The notes: generated by a model not told the origin, from the letters alone. A DNA stretch of 64,000 bases from Virgibacillus profundi (GCF_002287375.1 NZ_NPOA01000008.1:62001-126000), one strand, 5' to 3'; numbered from the stretch's first letter, positions 25,063-34,354 are shown. Made by a program: numbers and translations.

Positions 25063-25824
25063 TTACAAATGCTCTTCAAACCATTTAACTGTTTCAATAA
25101 TAGCATATCTGCTTACTTTGTGATCCCGGTTGGATTCCTTTATGAAATGTATCTTATCAGCATTTTCATACGTTTTTGCTGCATCTTCATAAAATGTATA
25201 CGAATGGTCGAATGGAACAACTGCATCATTTTCACCGTGCCAAAATAACAACGGACGTCCATTCAGTTTTTCCATCTGTTTAGACAGATCATAATTTTCA
25301 AGCTGTTCGTAGAGATGATCGATCATGTCCTCTGTCACTGGAAGGTCACCCATTTTTTTGAAGCTATTCACCAATGTTTTCGCATAGGTAGTTATTTTAG
25401 GTGAACCCATTAGCACCGCAGCCACTTTAATCCAATGGTATTGCGTTAGAGCTGCAGATGTTGTTATACCACCCATACTGGTACCGGCTACACCAAATCG
25501 TTCGTTTAAAACCAATCCTTTTTCATCAAAATAATCCTTAATATCCTTTAATTCTTTTACATTTTGCATTACAATATCCCAAAAGGAAATCTGCTTTTTC
25601 AAGGAAGAGATTGCCTGTTCCCTTGCACCATGGTATTCACTATCCGGAAGTACCACCCGAAATCCTTTCTCTGCCAATAAGTAAGCTAAAGACAAATTAT
25701 GCTCCTTCGCACTGGTGAACCCATGAAAATAAGTAACAATTGGCAAAGCTTCGTTCTCCCGATCAGCATCAACAACAACAAGACATGGAATTGTTTTAAT
25801 GTTTTTTTCGTATATTCCTATCAT
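25063..25824 (-). CDS. yitV: Alpha/beta hydrolase YitV-like esterase
   Basis: A 253-residue cytoplasmic alpha/beta hydrolase of the prolyl-oligopeptidase-like group. The nucleophile elbow is GTSMGG in FGVAGTSMGGITTSA, the acid is in WHGENDAVVPFDHSY and the base in ESNRDHKVS. YFHGFTSAKEHN forms the oxyanion region. The substrate is unknown; B. subtilis YitV is the syntenic counterpart. It is divergent from yitU with a palindrome between them. Confidence 0.88.
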   Translation of the reverse strand: MIGIYEKNIKTIPCLVVVDADRENEALPIVTYFHGFTSAKEHNLSLAYLLAEKGFRVVLPDSEYHGAREQAISSLKKQISFWDIVMQNVKELKDIKDYFDEKGLVLNERFGVAGTSMGGITTSAALTQYHWIKVAAVLMGSPKITTYAKTLVNSFKKMGDLPVTEDMIDHLYEQLENYDLSKQMEKLNGRPLLFWHGENDAVVPFDHSYTFYEDAAKTYENADKIHFIKESNRDHKVSRYAIIETVKWFEEHL

Positions 25825-25913
25825 TTTTTAGTCCCCTTATGAAAATTTGTTACTTACTATACCTGCATGTTCCCTATTATATAGTAATATTAACTTTGAC
25901 ATCTTTGCAAACA

Positions 25914-25938
25914 ATGTAAAGAAAAAATTTACTTTACA
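25914..25938. promoter_or_regulatory. Palindrome between divergent yitV and yitU
   Basis: TGTAAAG and CTTTACA arms face each other across about 10 A/T bases. The position between divergent starts and the length suit an operator for a dimeric repressor. I cannot name the regulator. Confidence 0.4.
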
Positions 25939-25983
25939 TATTTTACGATCACTTATACACTATTGTCAGATGAGGTGAGATTA

Positions 25984-26817
25984 ATGGAAAATAAAAGACA
26001 TTTAATTGCTTTAGATTTGGACGGTACATTATTAACAGATAAAAAAGAAATTAGTTCCCGAACAAAACAAACTGTATTAAAGGCAATGGATGAAGGCCAT
26101 ATCGTTGTAATAGCTACAGGCAGACCACATCGTGCAAGTATTGACTATTATCACCAGCTTGGATTGGATACACCTATGGTTAATTTTAATGGTGCACTTA
26201 TCCATCATCCGCGGGATAATAAATGGGATGCCCTTCATAATCCAATGCCAATACGGACTGCACATAAGATCATTGATGCCTGTTATGAACTGGATGTTAA
26301 TAATATTTTAGCAGAAGTGATGGACGATGTTTACCTTGACCAGTATGACGAAAAAATAATCGATATTTTTCAATCAGCTCAGGATGATCCACCATTTACA
26401 ATTGGAAATTTAAAAAATCTGCTGACAGAAGATCCTACATCTGTTCTTATTCATCCGAAAGAAGAGCATATTCATGAACTTAGAAGTCATCTGAACGATT
26501 ATCATGCTGAGCTGATCGAACACCGCAAATGGGGCGCTCCATGGAATATTATTGAAATTGTTAAAAAAGGGATGAACAAAGCGGTTGGCTTGCAAAAAAT
26601 TGCTTATTATTTTAATATCCCAAATGAAAGAATAATTGCTTTTGGTGATGAAGATAATGATTTGGAAATGATTGATTACGCAGGTGTTGGAGTAGCTATG
26701 GGGAATGCAATCGATGAATTAAAATCAGTTGCCAAACATGTTGCAGATACAAATGAACAGAATGGAATAGGAATTTTCCTGGAGGAGTATTTACAGTTAA
26801 AAGTTAAATCTGTGTAA
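25984..26817 (+). CDS. yitU: HAD-superfamily phosphatase YitU (Cof type)
   Basis: A 277-residue Cof-type HAD hydrolase. The nucleophile motif LIALDLDGTLLTDK is at residues 7-20, motif II lies in VIATGRPHRA, a lysine is in KKGMNKAVGLQKIA and the acidic motif is AFGDEDNDLEMI. Such enzymes dephosphorylate sugar phosphates or flavin precursors; YcsE/YwtE/YitU relatives act on the riboflavin intermediate ARPP, which I recall for B. subtilis. ATG 25984 follows GAGGTG; the longer frame starts with TTG and is not needed. Confidence 0.9.
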   Translation: MENKRHLIALDLDGTLLTDKKEISSRTKQTVLKAMDEGHIVVIATGRPHRASIDYYHQLGLDTPMVNFNGALIHHPRDNKWDALHNPMPIRTAHKIIDACYELDVNNILAEVMDDVYLDQYDEKIIDIFQSAQDDPPFTIGNLKNLLTEDPTSVLIHPKEEHIHELRSHLNDYHAELIEHRKWGAPWNIIEIVKKGMNKAVGLQKIAYYFNIPNERIIAFGDEDNDLEMIDYAGVGVAMGNAIDELKSVAKHVADTNEQNGIGIFLEEYLQLKVKSV

Positions 26818-26939
26818 TTTTCCCGGATATTTCCTACTATATATATTAAAGTTTCATCCATACTACTAGTGAGCGTGTAAAAGCGTTCACTTTTTTGTTT
26901 AGTTGTTGCATTTCCAGCAAACTGAAGGAGTGAGTCATC

Positions 26940-27089
26940 GTGGGAAAAGGAAGCAAATCAAAACGCTTTGTTCAACAAGGCGTTGATTCTGTCAAAAAAC
27001 ACGACGAACGATTTCCTTACAGATCCAGGTTTTCAGATGTAAAACGAAAACAAGAGGAAGCAGATAATCATACCGTAGGAGGGTTTTAG
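26940..27089 (+). CDS. Small basic protein, 49 aa
   Basis: A 49-codon ORF starting GTG after GAAGGAG: GKGSKSKRFVQQGVDSVKKH, then FPYRSRFSDVKRKQEE and a final GGF. It is strongly basic in the first half. The stop codon TAG is directly followed by the TTG start of the next gene, so the two are co-translated. The composition resembles small acid-soluble spore or DNA-binding peptides, but I do not recognise a named family. Not in frame with any longer gene. Confidence 0.6.
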   Translation: MGKGSKSKRFVQQGVDSVKKHDERFPYRSRFSDVKRKQEEADNHTVGGF

Positions 27090-27290
27090 TTGGAAAATAA
27101 CTTATTTCAACAAGCTAAAAACGCTGTTACTAACTTTATGAATGCGCAAGGAAATACCAATGCCAGCCAAACCGATCAACAGGCAGCACAAAATGCCATT
27201 CAGGAAGCATATAACCAGGCATCCCCCGAGGAAAAACAACAACTGCAACAGCTGGAACAACAATTGAAACAAAGGAATCAGTTAAGCTAA
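27090..27290 (+). CDS. DUF3813-like small protein
   Basis: A 66-residue, Gln/Asn/Ala-rich soluble helical protein (LFQQAKNAVTNFMNAQG, AAQNAIQEAYNQASPEEKQQ). The pattern matches DUF3813, found beside yitU homologues in Bacillaceae. The start is TTG, immediately after the previous stop and five bases after AGGAGGG. A terminator follows at 27361. Function unknown. Confidence 0.7.
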   Translation: MENNLFQQAKNAVTNFMNAQGNTNASQTDQQAAQNAIQEAYNQASPEEKQQLQQLEQQLKQRNQLS

Positions 27291-27360
27291 CCTCTGCATA
27301 TTGCATACAGTAATATCCAATTCATTAAATGGATGAAAAGGATTTACTACAGCAAACATC

Positions 27361-27392
27361 TGCCCTCACATGATTGTGGGGGCATTTATTAT
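27361..27392 (+). terminator. Terminator after the DUF3813 gene
   Basis: TGCCCTCACA / TGTGGGGGCA stem followed by TTTATT. Confidence 0.7.
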
Positions 27393-27451
27393 AATTTCTT
27401 TTTCACTCTATTTCTGCTAATATAGATATAGTATGATTAGGAGGGATAACT

Positions 27452-27715
27452 ATGGGAGTTCGTGTAGAAGCTACACCAAATCCAAACGCACTAAAATTCA
27501 CTACAGATAAGCTTATATTTGAAGGAACAAACAGTATTTCTGTTATGCCTGGTGACACAAGTGAGTATGAAATTTTAAATGTTTTAATGCAGCTTGAAGG
27601 TGTGGCAAACGTTTTTGGATATCAACATTTTATTACTGTAAATAAAGACTTTGACGCTGAATGGGATGATTTGTCACCTAAAGTAACTGAGGTATTTGCA
27701 AAATACGGATACTGA
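27452..27715 (+). CDS. NifU/Nfu N-terminal-domain protein
   Basis: An 87-residue stand-alone Nfu N-terminal domain (EATPNPNALKFTTDKLIFEG, NVLMQLEGVANVFGYQHFIT, WDDLSPKVTEVFAKYG). In larger proteins this domain precedes the CxxC scaffold domain; here there is no Cys at all, so it cannot bind a cluster alone and may act as an adaptor. AGGAGGGA precedes the ATG. It ends at a bidirectional terminator. Confidence 0.88.
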   Translation: MGVRVEATPNPNALKFTTDKLIFEGTNSISVMPGDTSEYEILNVLMQLEGVANVFGYQHFITVNKDFDAEWDDLSPKVTEVFAKYGY

Positions 27716-27741
27716 TCATACATACAATACAATATAATGAA

Positions 27742-27778
27742 GAGGTAAGCTAAATTTAGCTTACCTCCTTTTTTTATT
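27742..27778. terminator. Bidirectional terminator
   Basis: AGGTAAGCTAAA / TTTAGCTTACCT stem with T7, between two converging genes; it overlaps the lipoprotein stop codon. Confidence 0.85.
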
Positions 27779-28178
27779 AGCTATTTTCCAGGTCAACAGG
27801 TATATAATTTGGATTCATGACTTTTCCAGCTTTGTTTTTTCCATATAATGTAACAATGGGGGCTTCTATTTTATCTGCAGATTTCTCCGGTAAAGTGATT
27901 TCCAGCTCAAAACTACTCCACCCATGGGTTCCTTCATCAAGCTGAATATTGGTTTCTTCAACTATCATCTGTTCCCCATGATCAACCGTATAGAATATTT
28001 CATCTTCCTCCGTATTTGCTTCACCTGCTAAATTAATTTGATTTGCTTCTATTTGTACATCAATATTTCTAAAGTTAACAGTTGCACTCTCCTGTGTTTC
28101 TGTTTCTGTATTTGGCTCCTGTGACTCAGCACATCCTATCAGCATAATTGCAGTCAATAACAAGATGATATATTTCAT
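27777..28178 (-). CDS. Small lipoprotein
   Basis: A 133-residue exported lipoprotein: signal MKYIILLLTAIMLIGC with lipobox LIGC at residues 13-16, then a Glu/Thr-rich linker and a beta-rich domain (VNFRNIDVQIEANQINLAGE, THGWSSFELEITLP, APIVTLYGKNKAGKVMNPNY). The domain looks immunoglobulin-like; I do not recognise a named family. It follows yitT on the same strand after 18 bases. Confidence 0.75.
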   Translation of the reverse strand: MKYIILLLTAIMLIGCAESQEPNTETETQESATVNFRNIDVQIEANQINLAGEANTEEDEIFYTVDHGEQMIVEETNIQLDEGTHGWSSFELEITLPEKSADKIEAPIVTLYGKNKAGKVMNPNYIPVDLENS

Positions 28179-28196
28179 TACATATTCCCCGTTTCA

Positions 28197-29039
28197 TCAA
28201 TCTTTTCTAAAGAATCCAAATATGCCGGTTGTCTGAACAATATTTGTAAATGCATTTGGATCAACTTCATTAATTATTCTTTCCAAATCATACAATTCAT
28301 ATCTTGTGATAACAAGATACATCATATTTTTATCCTGCTTTGTATACGCACCCTTTGCAGGTATAATCGTAATCCCCCGTACCATTTGATTATGAATTGC
28401 CGCTTGTAGTTCATCTGCTTTAAGTGTAATAATCATTGCAGTAACTTTTTCATGACGTGTATGAAGTGCATCAATTACACGTGTTGTTACATAAAGTGTT
28501 AATAATGTATATAACGCATTTTCAGGTAGATAAAGAATACCCGCCATCGCAATAATTACGGCATTTAATGATAAAAAGTATGTTCCGATTGGCTTATCTT
28601 TCATACGTGATAATACCATTGCAACAATATCCATCCCACCGGTTGAGGCACCTAATTTCAATGTCATACCAACACCGGCACCACCAATAAGTCCACCAAA
28701 AACGGCATTTAAAATAATATCATCCGATAGTGAGAAAACAGGCAGTACCTCCAGGAAAAAAGTAGCAGCAATAACGGAAATAATACTATATACTGTAAAA
28801 CCTCTTCCAACTTTGAACCAGCCTAAAATAATTACAGGAATATTGAATAATAAGAGTAAAATACCTGTACTGATACTAATTCCGATAAAATCATTAAACA
28901 CACTGGAGACCAGCTGTGCAGCCCCGGTAAAGCCACTTGCATAAACATTTGCTTCAATTAAGAAGAAGTTCAGCGAAATAGCATTCAGTAAAGCTCCAAA
29001 AATAACAACAATAATTCGTTTTGCTTCAACGATAAACAT
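28197..29039 (-). CDS. yitT: YitT family membrane protein
   Basis: A 280-residue protein of the YitT/DUF161-DUF2179 family: five to six N-terminal helices (GALLNAISLNFFLIEANVYA, GGAGVGMTLKLGASTGGMDI) and a C-terminal soluble DUF2179 domain (MYLVITRYELYDLERIINEV, FTNIVQTTGIFGFF). Function is unclear. ATG 29039 follows GGGAGG; the frame opens ten codons upstream without support. It is divergent from yitS as in related genomes. Confidence 0.9.
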   Translation of the reverse strand: MFIVEAKRIIVVIFGALLNAISLNFFLIEANVYASGFTGAAQLVSSVFNDFIGISISTGILLLLFNIPVIILGWFKVGRGFTVYSIISVIAATFFLEVLPVFSLSDDIILNAVFGGLIGGAGVGMTLKLGASTGGMDIVAMVLSRMKDKPIGTYFLSLNAVIIAMAGILYLPENALYTLLTLYVTTRVIDALHTRHEKVTAMIITLKADELQAAIHNQMVRGITIIPAKGAYTKQDKNMMYLVITRYELYDLERIINEVDPNAFTNIVQTTGIFGFFRKD

Positions 29040-29263
29040 GGCAACCTCCCAACTTTTTTCCCAACTCATTTTTTACACTGATAGCAAAGTATAACTTTTT
29101 TAAAATCAGTATAAGTGCAGGCTTTGTGCTTTCGCCACCTAAGGATTCGCGACAAGCCAATTTTTCTAATATTTTTTAAATAATCAAATATACTTTGACT
29201 ATCTTTCCTACTAGCTTTAAACTATAAGAAATACAAGTATTTATAATGAATGAAGGTGGAACA

Positions 29264-30139
29264 ATGAATATTAAAATTCTTGCTGACTCTGCAAGTGATT
29301 TGTCAAAGAATCATTATAACGAATTTGACATCGAAATGGTACCATTAACTGTTCATTTAGATGAAAAAGAATTTGAAGACGGTGTAGAAATTGATCCGAA
29401 AACCGTTTATGATGCGATGAGAGAAGGAAAAGTTCCAAAAACATCCCAAGTATCTGCACAGACCTTTCAAACTATTTTTACCTCATATGCTGAGGCAAAT
29501 CAACCTTTAGTATATTTAGCATTTTCATCTGAACTATCTGGTACATATCAAGCTGCAAAAATGATGGAACAGCAAGTAAAAGATGAATACCCTGACGCCC
29601 CAATTCATGTAATTGATACAAAGTGCGCCTCACTGGGTTATGGCTTAATTGTACTTCATATAGCTAAACTTGCAAAAGCAGGGGCTTCTATCGAAGAAAT
29701 ACTAAAAGAAGCGACATATCGGGCCAAGCACATGGAACATATTTTTACAGTAGATGATTTAGAATACCTCTACCGTGGTGGCCGTGTAAGTAAAACAGCT
29801 GCCTTTGTTGGTTCCTTATTAAAAATAAAACCAATTTTGCATGTTGATGATGGAAAGTTAATCCCTCTTGAAAAAATAAGAGGATCTAAAAAATTATTTA
29901 ATCGCATGCTACAAATTATGGAAGAACGCGGTACTGACTTTAAAAACCAGACAATTGGCATTAGCCATTGTGATGATATTGAAAGAGCCGAACAATTAGC
30001 TGGGATGATTAAAGAAAAATTCGGCGTCCAGGATATCATTATAGAAATGGTTGGCTCAGTTATTGGAGCACATGCCGGTCCCGGAACCATCGCACTCTTT
30101 TTCTCAAACAAACCAAATAAGTCTTCCGAAAAAGCTTGA
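29264..30139 (+). CDS. yitS: DegV-family fatty-acid-binding protein YitS
   Basis: A 291-residue DegV protein. N-terminal ILADSASDLSKN, VPLTVHLDEKEFEDG, TSQVSAQTF and SSELSGTYQAA, and the later DVEDLEYLYRGGRVSKT-type motif (VDDLEYLYRGGRVSKTAA) plus AHAGPGTIALFF are all present. Family members (FakB) bind a fatty acid and present it to the kinase FakA; that is family knowledge. ATG 29264 follows AAGGTGG. A terminator overlaps its stop. Confidence 0.92.
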   Translation: MNIKILADSASDLSKNHYNEFDIEMVPLTVHLDEKEFEDGVEIDPKTVYDAMREGKVPKTSQVSAQTFQTIFTSYAEANQPLVYLAFSSELSGTYQAAKMMEQQVKDEYPDAPIHVIDTKCASLGYGLIVLHIAKLAKAGASIEEILKEATYRAKHMEHIFTVDDLEYLYRGGRVSKTAAFVGSLLKIKPILHVDDGKLIPLEKIRGSKKLFNRMLQIMEERGTDFKNQTIGISHCDDIERAEQLAGMIKEKFGVQDIIIEMVGSVIGAHAGPGTIALFFSNKPNKSSEKA

Positions 30140-30163
30140 CCTATTGAGGGTCAGGCTTTTTTT
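30132..30163 (+). terminator. Terminator of yitS
   Basis: AGCTTGACC / GGTCAGGCT stem followed by T7. Confidence 0.85.
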
Positions 30164-30257
30164 CAACACTTAGAATAAGTTATTCCACATTTCCCTAAGA
30201 TTCAATCGTCAGCGCTGCTTCTTTTCATATTCATGTTTTTTGGATTGGAATCATTGA

Positions 30258-30424
30258 AGTTGAAAGATATCTGATTGAAGTTGAGAGAAAAAGTATCTGA
30301 GTTGAGAGATATCTAATTGAAGTTGAGAGAAAAAGGGCTTGAGTTGAGACGTATTCCATGATGGCAGGGTTATCTCTCAACTTTCCTGCTCTGTCTCTCA
30401 ACTTCTTGGACTTGTCTCTCAACT
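30258..30424. repeat. Phased TTGAGAGA inverted array, locus 3
   Basis: Five forward units (AGTTGARAGA or AGTTGAGAC) start at 30258, 30279, 30300, 30321 and 30342; three inverted units TCTCTCAACT start at 30373, 30394 and 30415. All steps are 21 bases. Between cores the forward units alternate TATCTGATTGA-like and AAAAGTATCTG-like spacers. The switch region (GTATTCCATGATGGCAGGG) is unlike loci 1 and 2. The array lies between the yitS terminator and the beta-propeller gene; frames across it give LSTSIRY-type heptads and are spurious. Confidence 0.85.
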
Positions 30425-30560
30425 TTTAACCCCTCCCCTCCCCAATTTTCACACCATGTCCCTATCTCCTAAAAAAAATAAAATACAAAACTTGTAACCT
30501 AACCCGTTTACTCACGTCTAATTGTTTAAAGGAAAAATTTTCATAAAAAGGGGTGTCATA

Positions 30561-32807
30561 ATGAAAAATAAAATTGTCTGGATTGTTGCTGCTGGCATCG
30601 TTTGCTTAGCTGCATTGGCTTTTATCTTATTTCCTGCCAATGGACTTAAAGCAGAGATCCCTTCCGCTTCAAGTCATGTACAGGCATTTAAAGATTGGAG
30701 GGTTCATTTTTCTAAGCAAATGAATCCGGATACATTCACGGATAAAACTGTAACAGTCATTGATAGCAAAAATAAGCATATCCCAATTACCTTGGAATGG
30801 AACGAGTCGAATACAATTTTAACATTAAAACCTCCTAAAAACGGCTACACCATTGATGAAGATTACCAAATCACTATTTCAGATCAGGTACAAACAGCTG
30901 CCGGAAAGGAAATATCCGACTCACTAACCCATGCCTTTACTGCTGTTGAGGAATTACCGAATATTAAAAATAAGAAACAATTAGTGACTCTTTTAAACGA
31001 ACGTAGGAATGAACAGGAATCCGGAGTGTTCATTGAAGAAAGCGAATCTGCGGAAATGAGCAATGAGTCTGCGGATATGGCTGCCAGCGGCGGGGATAGC
31101 CAAAGTTTAGCAACTTCCGAAACAAACGTTCAAGTTGCAGGTATTGACGAGGGGGATAAGGTAAAAAGTGATGGTGACTTCATTTACTTTGCCCGCGAAG
31201 CTGATATTTTAATTGCCGCCACCGATAAGCAGGACAGTAAAGTTGTCAGTAAAATTGAAGAAAAGGATTTCCAGCCAAACGAACTCTATCTGCACAATGA
31301 TTATTTAATCAGTATCGGTTACACTTACCGAACAATCCGCCCCGCAGATATAGAGAAATCAACAAATGAAAACTCAAATAATGAGATAGCCGTTCTCCCT
31401 ATCCATCGTAATCTTACAACAGCCTATATTTATGATATTTCCGACAAAGAAAACCCAAATAAAATCAGAGAAGTGACTGTTGAGGGCAATTTAACCGCAT
31501 CAAGGAAAATGAATGGGCATCTATATCTTATTGCTAATGAACATCCACCCTACCAAATACTTGAGGAATCAGATAATCCTGAAATTCGTCCATTTATAAA
31601 AGATACTGCGGTAAGCAATGAAGGTGGGGCTGTTCATTTTGATGATATGTATTTTTTCCCTGACAGCGAAGAGGCAAACTTCCTGATGTTAACATCCATT
31701 AACTTAAATGACATGGAAAAAGAAGCAAAGGTGGAAACCTATTTAGGTGCATCAAATCAAATGTATATGTCAAAAAAACATATCTATATTGCTGTAAATA
31801 AATACAAAACAAACAAAAGAACATCAACTGATAAGGAATCTGCAGATACCATGATAGCAAGGCCTGCTGCTGCAAATACGGAAATCATCCAATTTAAAAT
31901 TGATGATGGGGACATTAGCTATAACGCTAAGACAACCGTTAATGGAACATTGATTAATCAATTTGCGATGGATGAACAGGGTGATACGTTCCGGATTGCA
32001 ACAACAAAGGGTGATATGTGGAGTGAGGATGAACCCTCAACAAACAATCTCTATACATTTGATGCTAATTTAAATCCTCTCGGTGCTGTTGAAGGACTTG
32101 CTGAGGGAGAGAGAATCTATAGTGTCCGTTTTATGGAAAATATGGCATATATGGTAACCTTTAAACAAGTTGATCCATTATTTGCGATCGATTTAAAAGA
32201 TCCAAAAAATCCAACTGTGTTGGGTGAATTAAAAATACCGGGTTTTAGTGACTATCTCCACCCACTTGATGATAATCATCTGATTGGTTTCGGACAAAAC
32301 ACAAAATTAGTTGAAAATGAACATGGCCCCGAGCCACTCGTACAAATGGACGGATTAAAGATATCACTGTTTGATGTAACAGATCCCACAAATCCAAAAG
32401 AAAAGTTCAGTGAAATTATCGGCCAGGGTCATTCCTATTCCGAATTGAATCATAATCATAAAGCAATGTATCAGCATCCAACTAAAAACCTATTTGGCTT
32501 CCCTGCGATGCTGTTCGAAGCAAAAACAGTTCATAAAGGAGATATCACCTACGAGGACCAGCAATATCTGTTTGAAGGTGCTCTCCTCTATAACATCACA
32601 CCTGAAAATGGAATTAAGCTAAAAGACACGATTACCCATCAGGAAAATAATATAGAATACGCTGAATGGGAATCGGAAATAAAGCGGATTGTTTCCGTGG
32701 ATGATTTAATTTACACATTATCATATGATCAAATGAAGGTGTATAATATAAAGGATGAAACTATAATAAAGACTATTTCTTTGCCCGATCAGTCACTCCC
32801 ATACTAA
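30561..32807 (+). CDS. Exported beta-propeller protein with Ig-like N-terminus
   Basis: A 748-residue protein: an N-terminal membrane segment (residues 5-25), an Ig-like SbsA/Big_5 type domain (about 30-130: DWRVHFSKQMNPDTF, TLEWNESNTILTLKP), a Ser/Glu linker, then the beta-propeller domain (TNVQVAGIDEGDKVKSDGDF, then repeated YIYDISDKENP/FDVTDPTNPK blades) known as the C-terminal domain of secreted Bacillus/archaeal proteins (PF09826 in my memory). It is probably anchored outside the membrane. ATG 30561 follows GGGGTG. Ligand and role unknown. Confidence 0.88.
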   Translation: MKNKIVWIVAAGIVCLAALAFILFPANGLKAEIPSASSHVQAFKDWRVHFSKQMNPDTFTDKTVTVIDSKNKHIPITLEWNESNTILTLKPPKNGYTIDEDYQITISDQVQTAAGKEISDSLTHAFTAVEELPNIKNKKQLVTLLNERRNEQESGVFIEESESAEMSNESADMAASGGDSQSLATSETNVQVAGIDEGDKVKSDGDFIYFAREADILIAATDKQDSKVVSKIEEKDFQPNELYLHNDYLISIGYTYRTIRPADIEKSTNENSNNEIAVLPIHRNLTTAYIYDISDKENPNKIREVTVEGNLTASRKMNGHLYLIANEHPPYQILEESDNPEIRPFIKDTAVSNEGGAVHFDDMYFFPDSEEANFLMLTSINLNDMEKEAKVETYLGASNQMYMSKKHIYIAVNKYKTNKRTSTDKESADTMIARPAAANTEIIQFKIDDGDISYNAKTTVNGTLINQFAMDEQGDTFRIATTKGDMWSEDEPSTNNLYTFDANLNPLGAVEGLAEGERIYSVRFMENMAYMVTFKQVDPLFAIDLKDPKNPTVLGELKIPGFSDYLHPLDDNHLIGFGQNTKLVENEHGPEPLVQMDGLKISLFDVTDPTNPKEKFSEIIGQGHSYSELNHNHKAMYQHPTKNLFGFPAMLFEAKTVHKGDITYEDQQYLFEGALLYNITPENGIKLKDTITHQENNIEYAEWESEIKRIVSVDDLIYTLSYDQMKVYNIKDETIIKTISLPDQSLPY

Positions 32808-32817
32808 CAACTTAGGG

Positions 32818-32850
32818 AAACAGCAGGAGCTTCCCCCTGCTGTTTCTTTT
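32818..32850 (+). terminator. Terminator of the beta-propeller gene
   Basis: AAACAGCAGG / CCTGCTGTTT stem followed by a T-rich tail. Confidence 0.85.
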
Positions 32851-33066
32851 AGCTTTTGAAGCTAAGCTGAACATCAGCTCGAAAGCAGAAACATCAGCCG
32901 CTGCCGGCGCACGGATTAATATCGCTTTCTCTCCAAGTCACAGCAACTTTGTGCTTTTTCCGACATAGTTTTATTATATTTTTTTGACTTTTCATCCATT
33001 CATATTGCATGACCAGTCCTTTTTTATCTATCATGGACATAGATGGAATTTCAGGGGGATTTAACA

Positions 33067-34311
33067 ATGCCTAAAATATTTGTACACTTTACATTCTTTT
33101 TCTTTATACTTACAGCTTTATCCGGTGTATGGATGAGAGCTTTTCCATTCTATCCCGATTTTTCCGCTTCTTATACAAATATATTACATGCACATTCGCA
33201 TTTAGCTATTTTAGGATGGGCTTTTTTAGGTGTCTTTATTGTCTTCTTATCTATTTATTGGAAAACAATTAAACGAAAAAATGAAGCCATTGCACTCACA
33301 TGCACAATATTTGTTATTTCGTTTTTCATGTTCCTGGCATTTATTTATCAGGGCTATGCCGTATATTCGATTGTTCTTTCCACATTACATATTTTCGCAG
33401 AATATTGGGCAGCCTCTTTTATTTATCGTCATATAAAAGCAAATAAATCCGTACCTAAGTCTGCTTCACTCTTTATAAAAGGTGCATTAATAGCGCTGAT
33501 CATTTCCTCCATTGGGCCTTATGCACTCGCATTTATTTCAGCAAATGGACTGAAGGAATCCTATCTCTTTGATATGGCAATCTACTTTTATTTACATTTT
33601 CAGTATAACGGATGGCTTTCATTATTTTTAATCGGATTATTCATCATTCTGCTCTATTCCAAAAAAGTAAAAATCCATGCTCCCCTTCTCAACAAAGGGT
33701 TTTGGATCTATTTTATAGCATTATTTCCTGGCTACTTCTTATCAGTGCTTTGGGCAGATTTGGGTGCATCTGCGGAGATACTTGCGGTCATTGGCAGTAT
33801 TGGGCAATGGATTGGAGTAGTGTGTGTCTTATTGGCATTTAAGCGTACATGGAAACAGATCCGTAAAGCCTATTCAACATTAACTGTCACCTGTATTTGG
33901 ATCGCATTAGTATTATTATTTGGCAAAAGCACCATGGAGCTTGGCCTGATCACACCTTCCATGGCACAGCTTATTTATGAAACAAGAAGTGTTATTATCG
34001 GTTATTTGCATTTCACCTTGTTAGGATTTGTTAGCATTTTTATTCTGGCACAATATCAAATGGTCAGCATTTTACCTGCCAATCAGCGTACAAGGAATGG
34101 TTTTATTATTTTTTTCATTGGATTTATCCTAAACGAATTATTCCTTTTCAGTCAGGCTCTAACAGAATGGTTTACTTTCACATCCATTCCCTTTTATACA
34201 CAGGGACTTCTTGCAGCAAGCCTATTATTACTAATTGGCCTCATTATGCTATGGATTTCATTTAAATTTAGAAAACTTGGCATACGCCAAGCCTTTAGGC
34301 GTATGCCTTAG
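33067..34311 (+). CDS. Polytopic membrane protein with heme-type histidines
   Basis: A 414-residue protein with about 12 helices. In-membrane histidines appear in NILHAHSHLAILGWAFLGVF, TLHIFAEYWAASF, YFYLHFQYNGWLSLFL and IIGYLHFTLLGFVS, a spacing recalling heme-copper oxidase subunit I or NnrS-like heme proteins, but there is no clear CuB site. It is analogous in design to the protein at 21460-22704, though not obviously the same family. ATG 33067 follows GGGGG; a short longer frame lacks support. No Crp/Fnr site was found before it. Function inferred only as heme-associated. Confidence 0.6.
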   Translation: MPKIFVHFTFFFFILTALSGVWMRAFPFYPDFSASYTNILHAHSHLAILGWAFLGVFIVFLSIYWKTIKRKNEAIALTCTIFVISFFMFLAFIYQGYAVYSIVLSTLHIFAEYWAASFIYRHIKANKSVPKSASLFIKGALIALIISSIGPYALAFISANGLKESYLFDMAIYFYLHFQYNGWLSLFLIGLFIILLYSKKVKIHAPLLNKGFWIYFIALFPGYFLSVLWADLGASAEILAVIGSIGQWIGVVCVLLAFKRTWKQIRKAYSTLTVTCIWIALVLLFGKSTMELGLITPSMAQLIYETRSVIIGYLHFTLLGFVSIFILAQYQMVSILPANQRTRNGFIIFFIGFILNELFLFSQALTEWFTFTSIPFYTQGLLAASLLLLIGLIMLWISFKFRKLGIRQAFRRMP

Positions 34312-34354
34312 TTGCACTTATGCAGTTAAGAAAGTAGTTATACTTTCTTAACTG
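34281..34354 (+). terminator. Two consecutive hairpins after the membrane protein gene
   Basis: GGCATACGCC / GGCGTATGCC overlaps the last codons and stop of the gene (34281-34308). GCAGTTAAGAAAGT / ACTTTCTTAACTGC follows at 34322-34354. Neither has a strong T-run, so termination or 3' protection is inferred. Confidence 0.55.

Noticed and set aside
30231-30422. 63-codon ORF with YLSTSIR repeats
   Set aside because: Same artefact of the phased array at locus 3.
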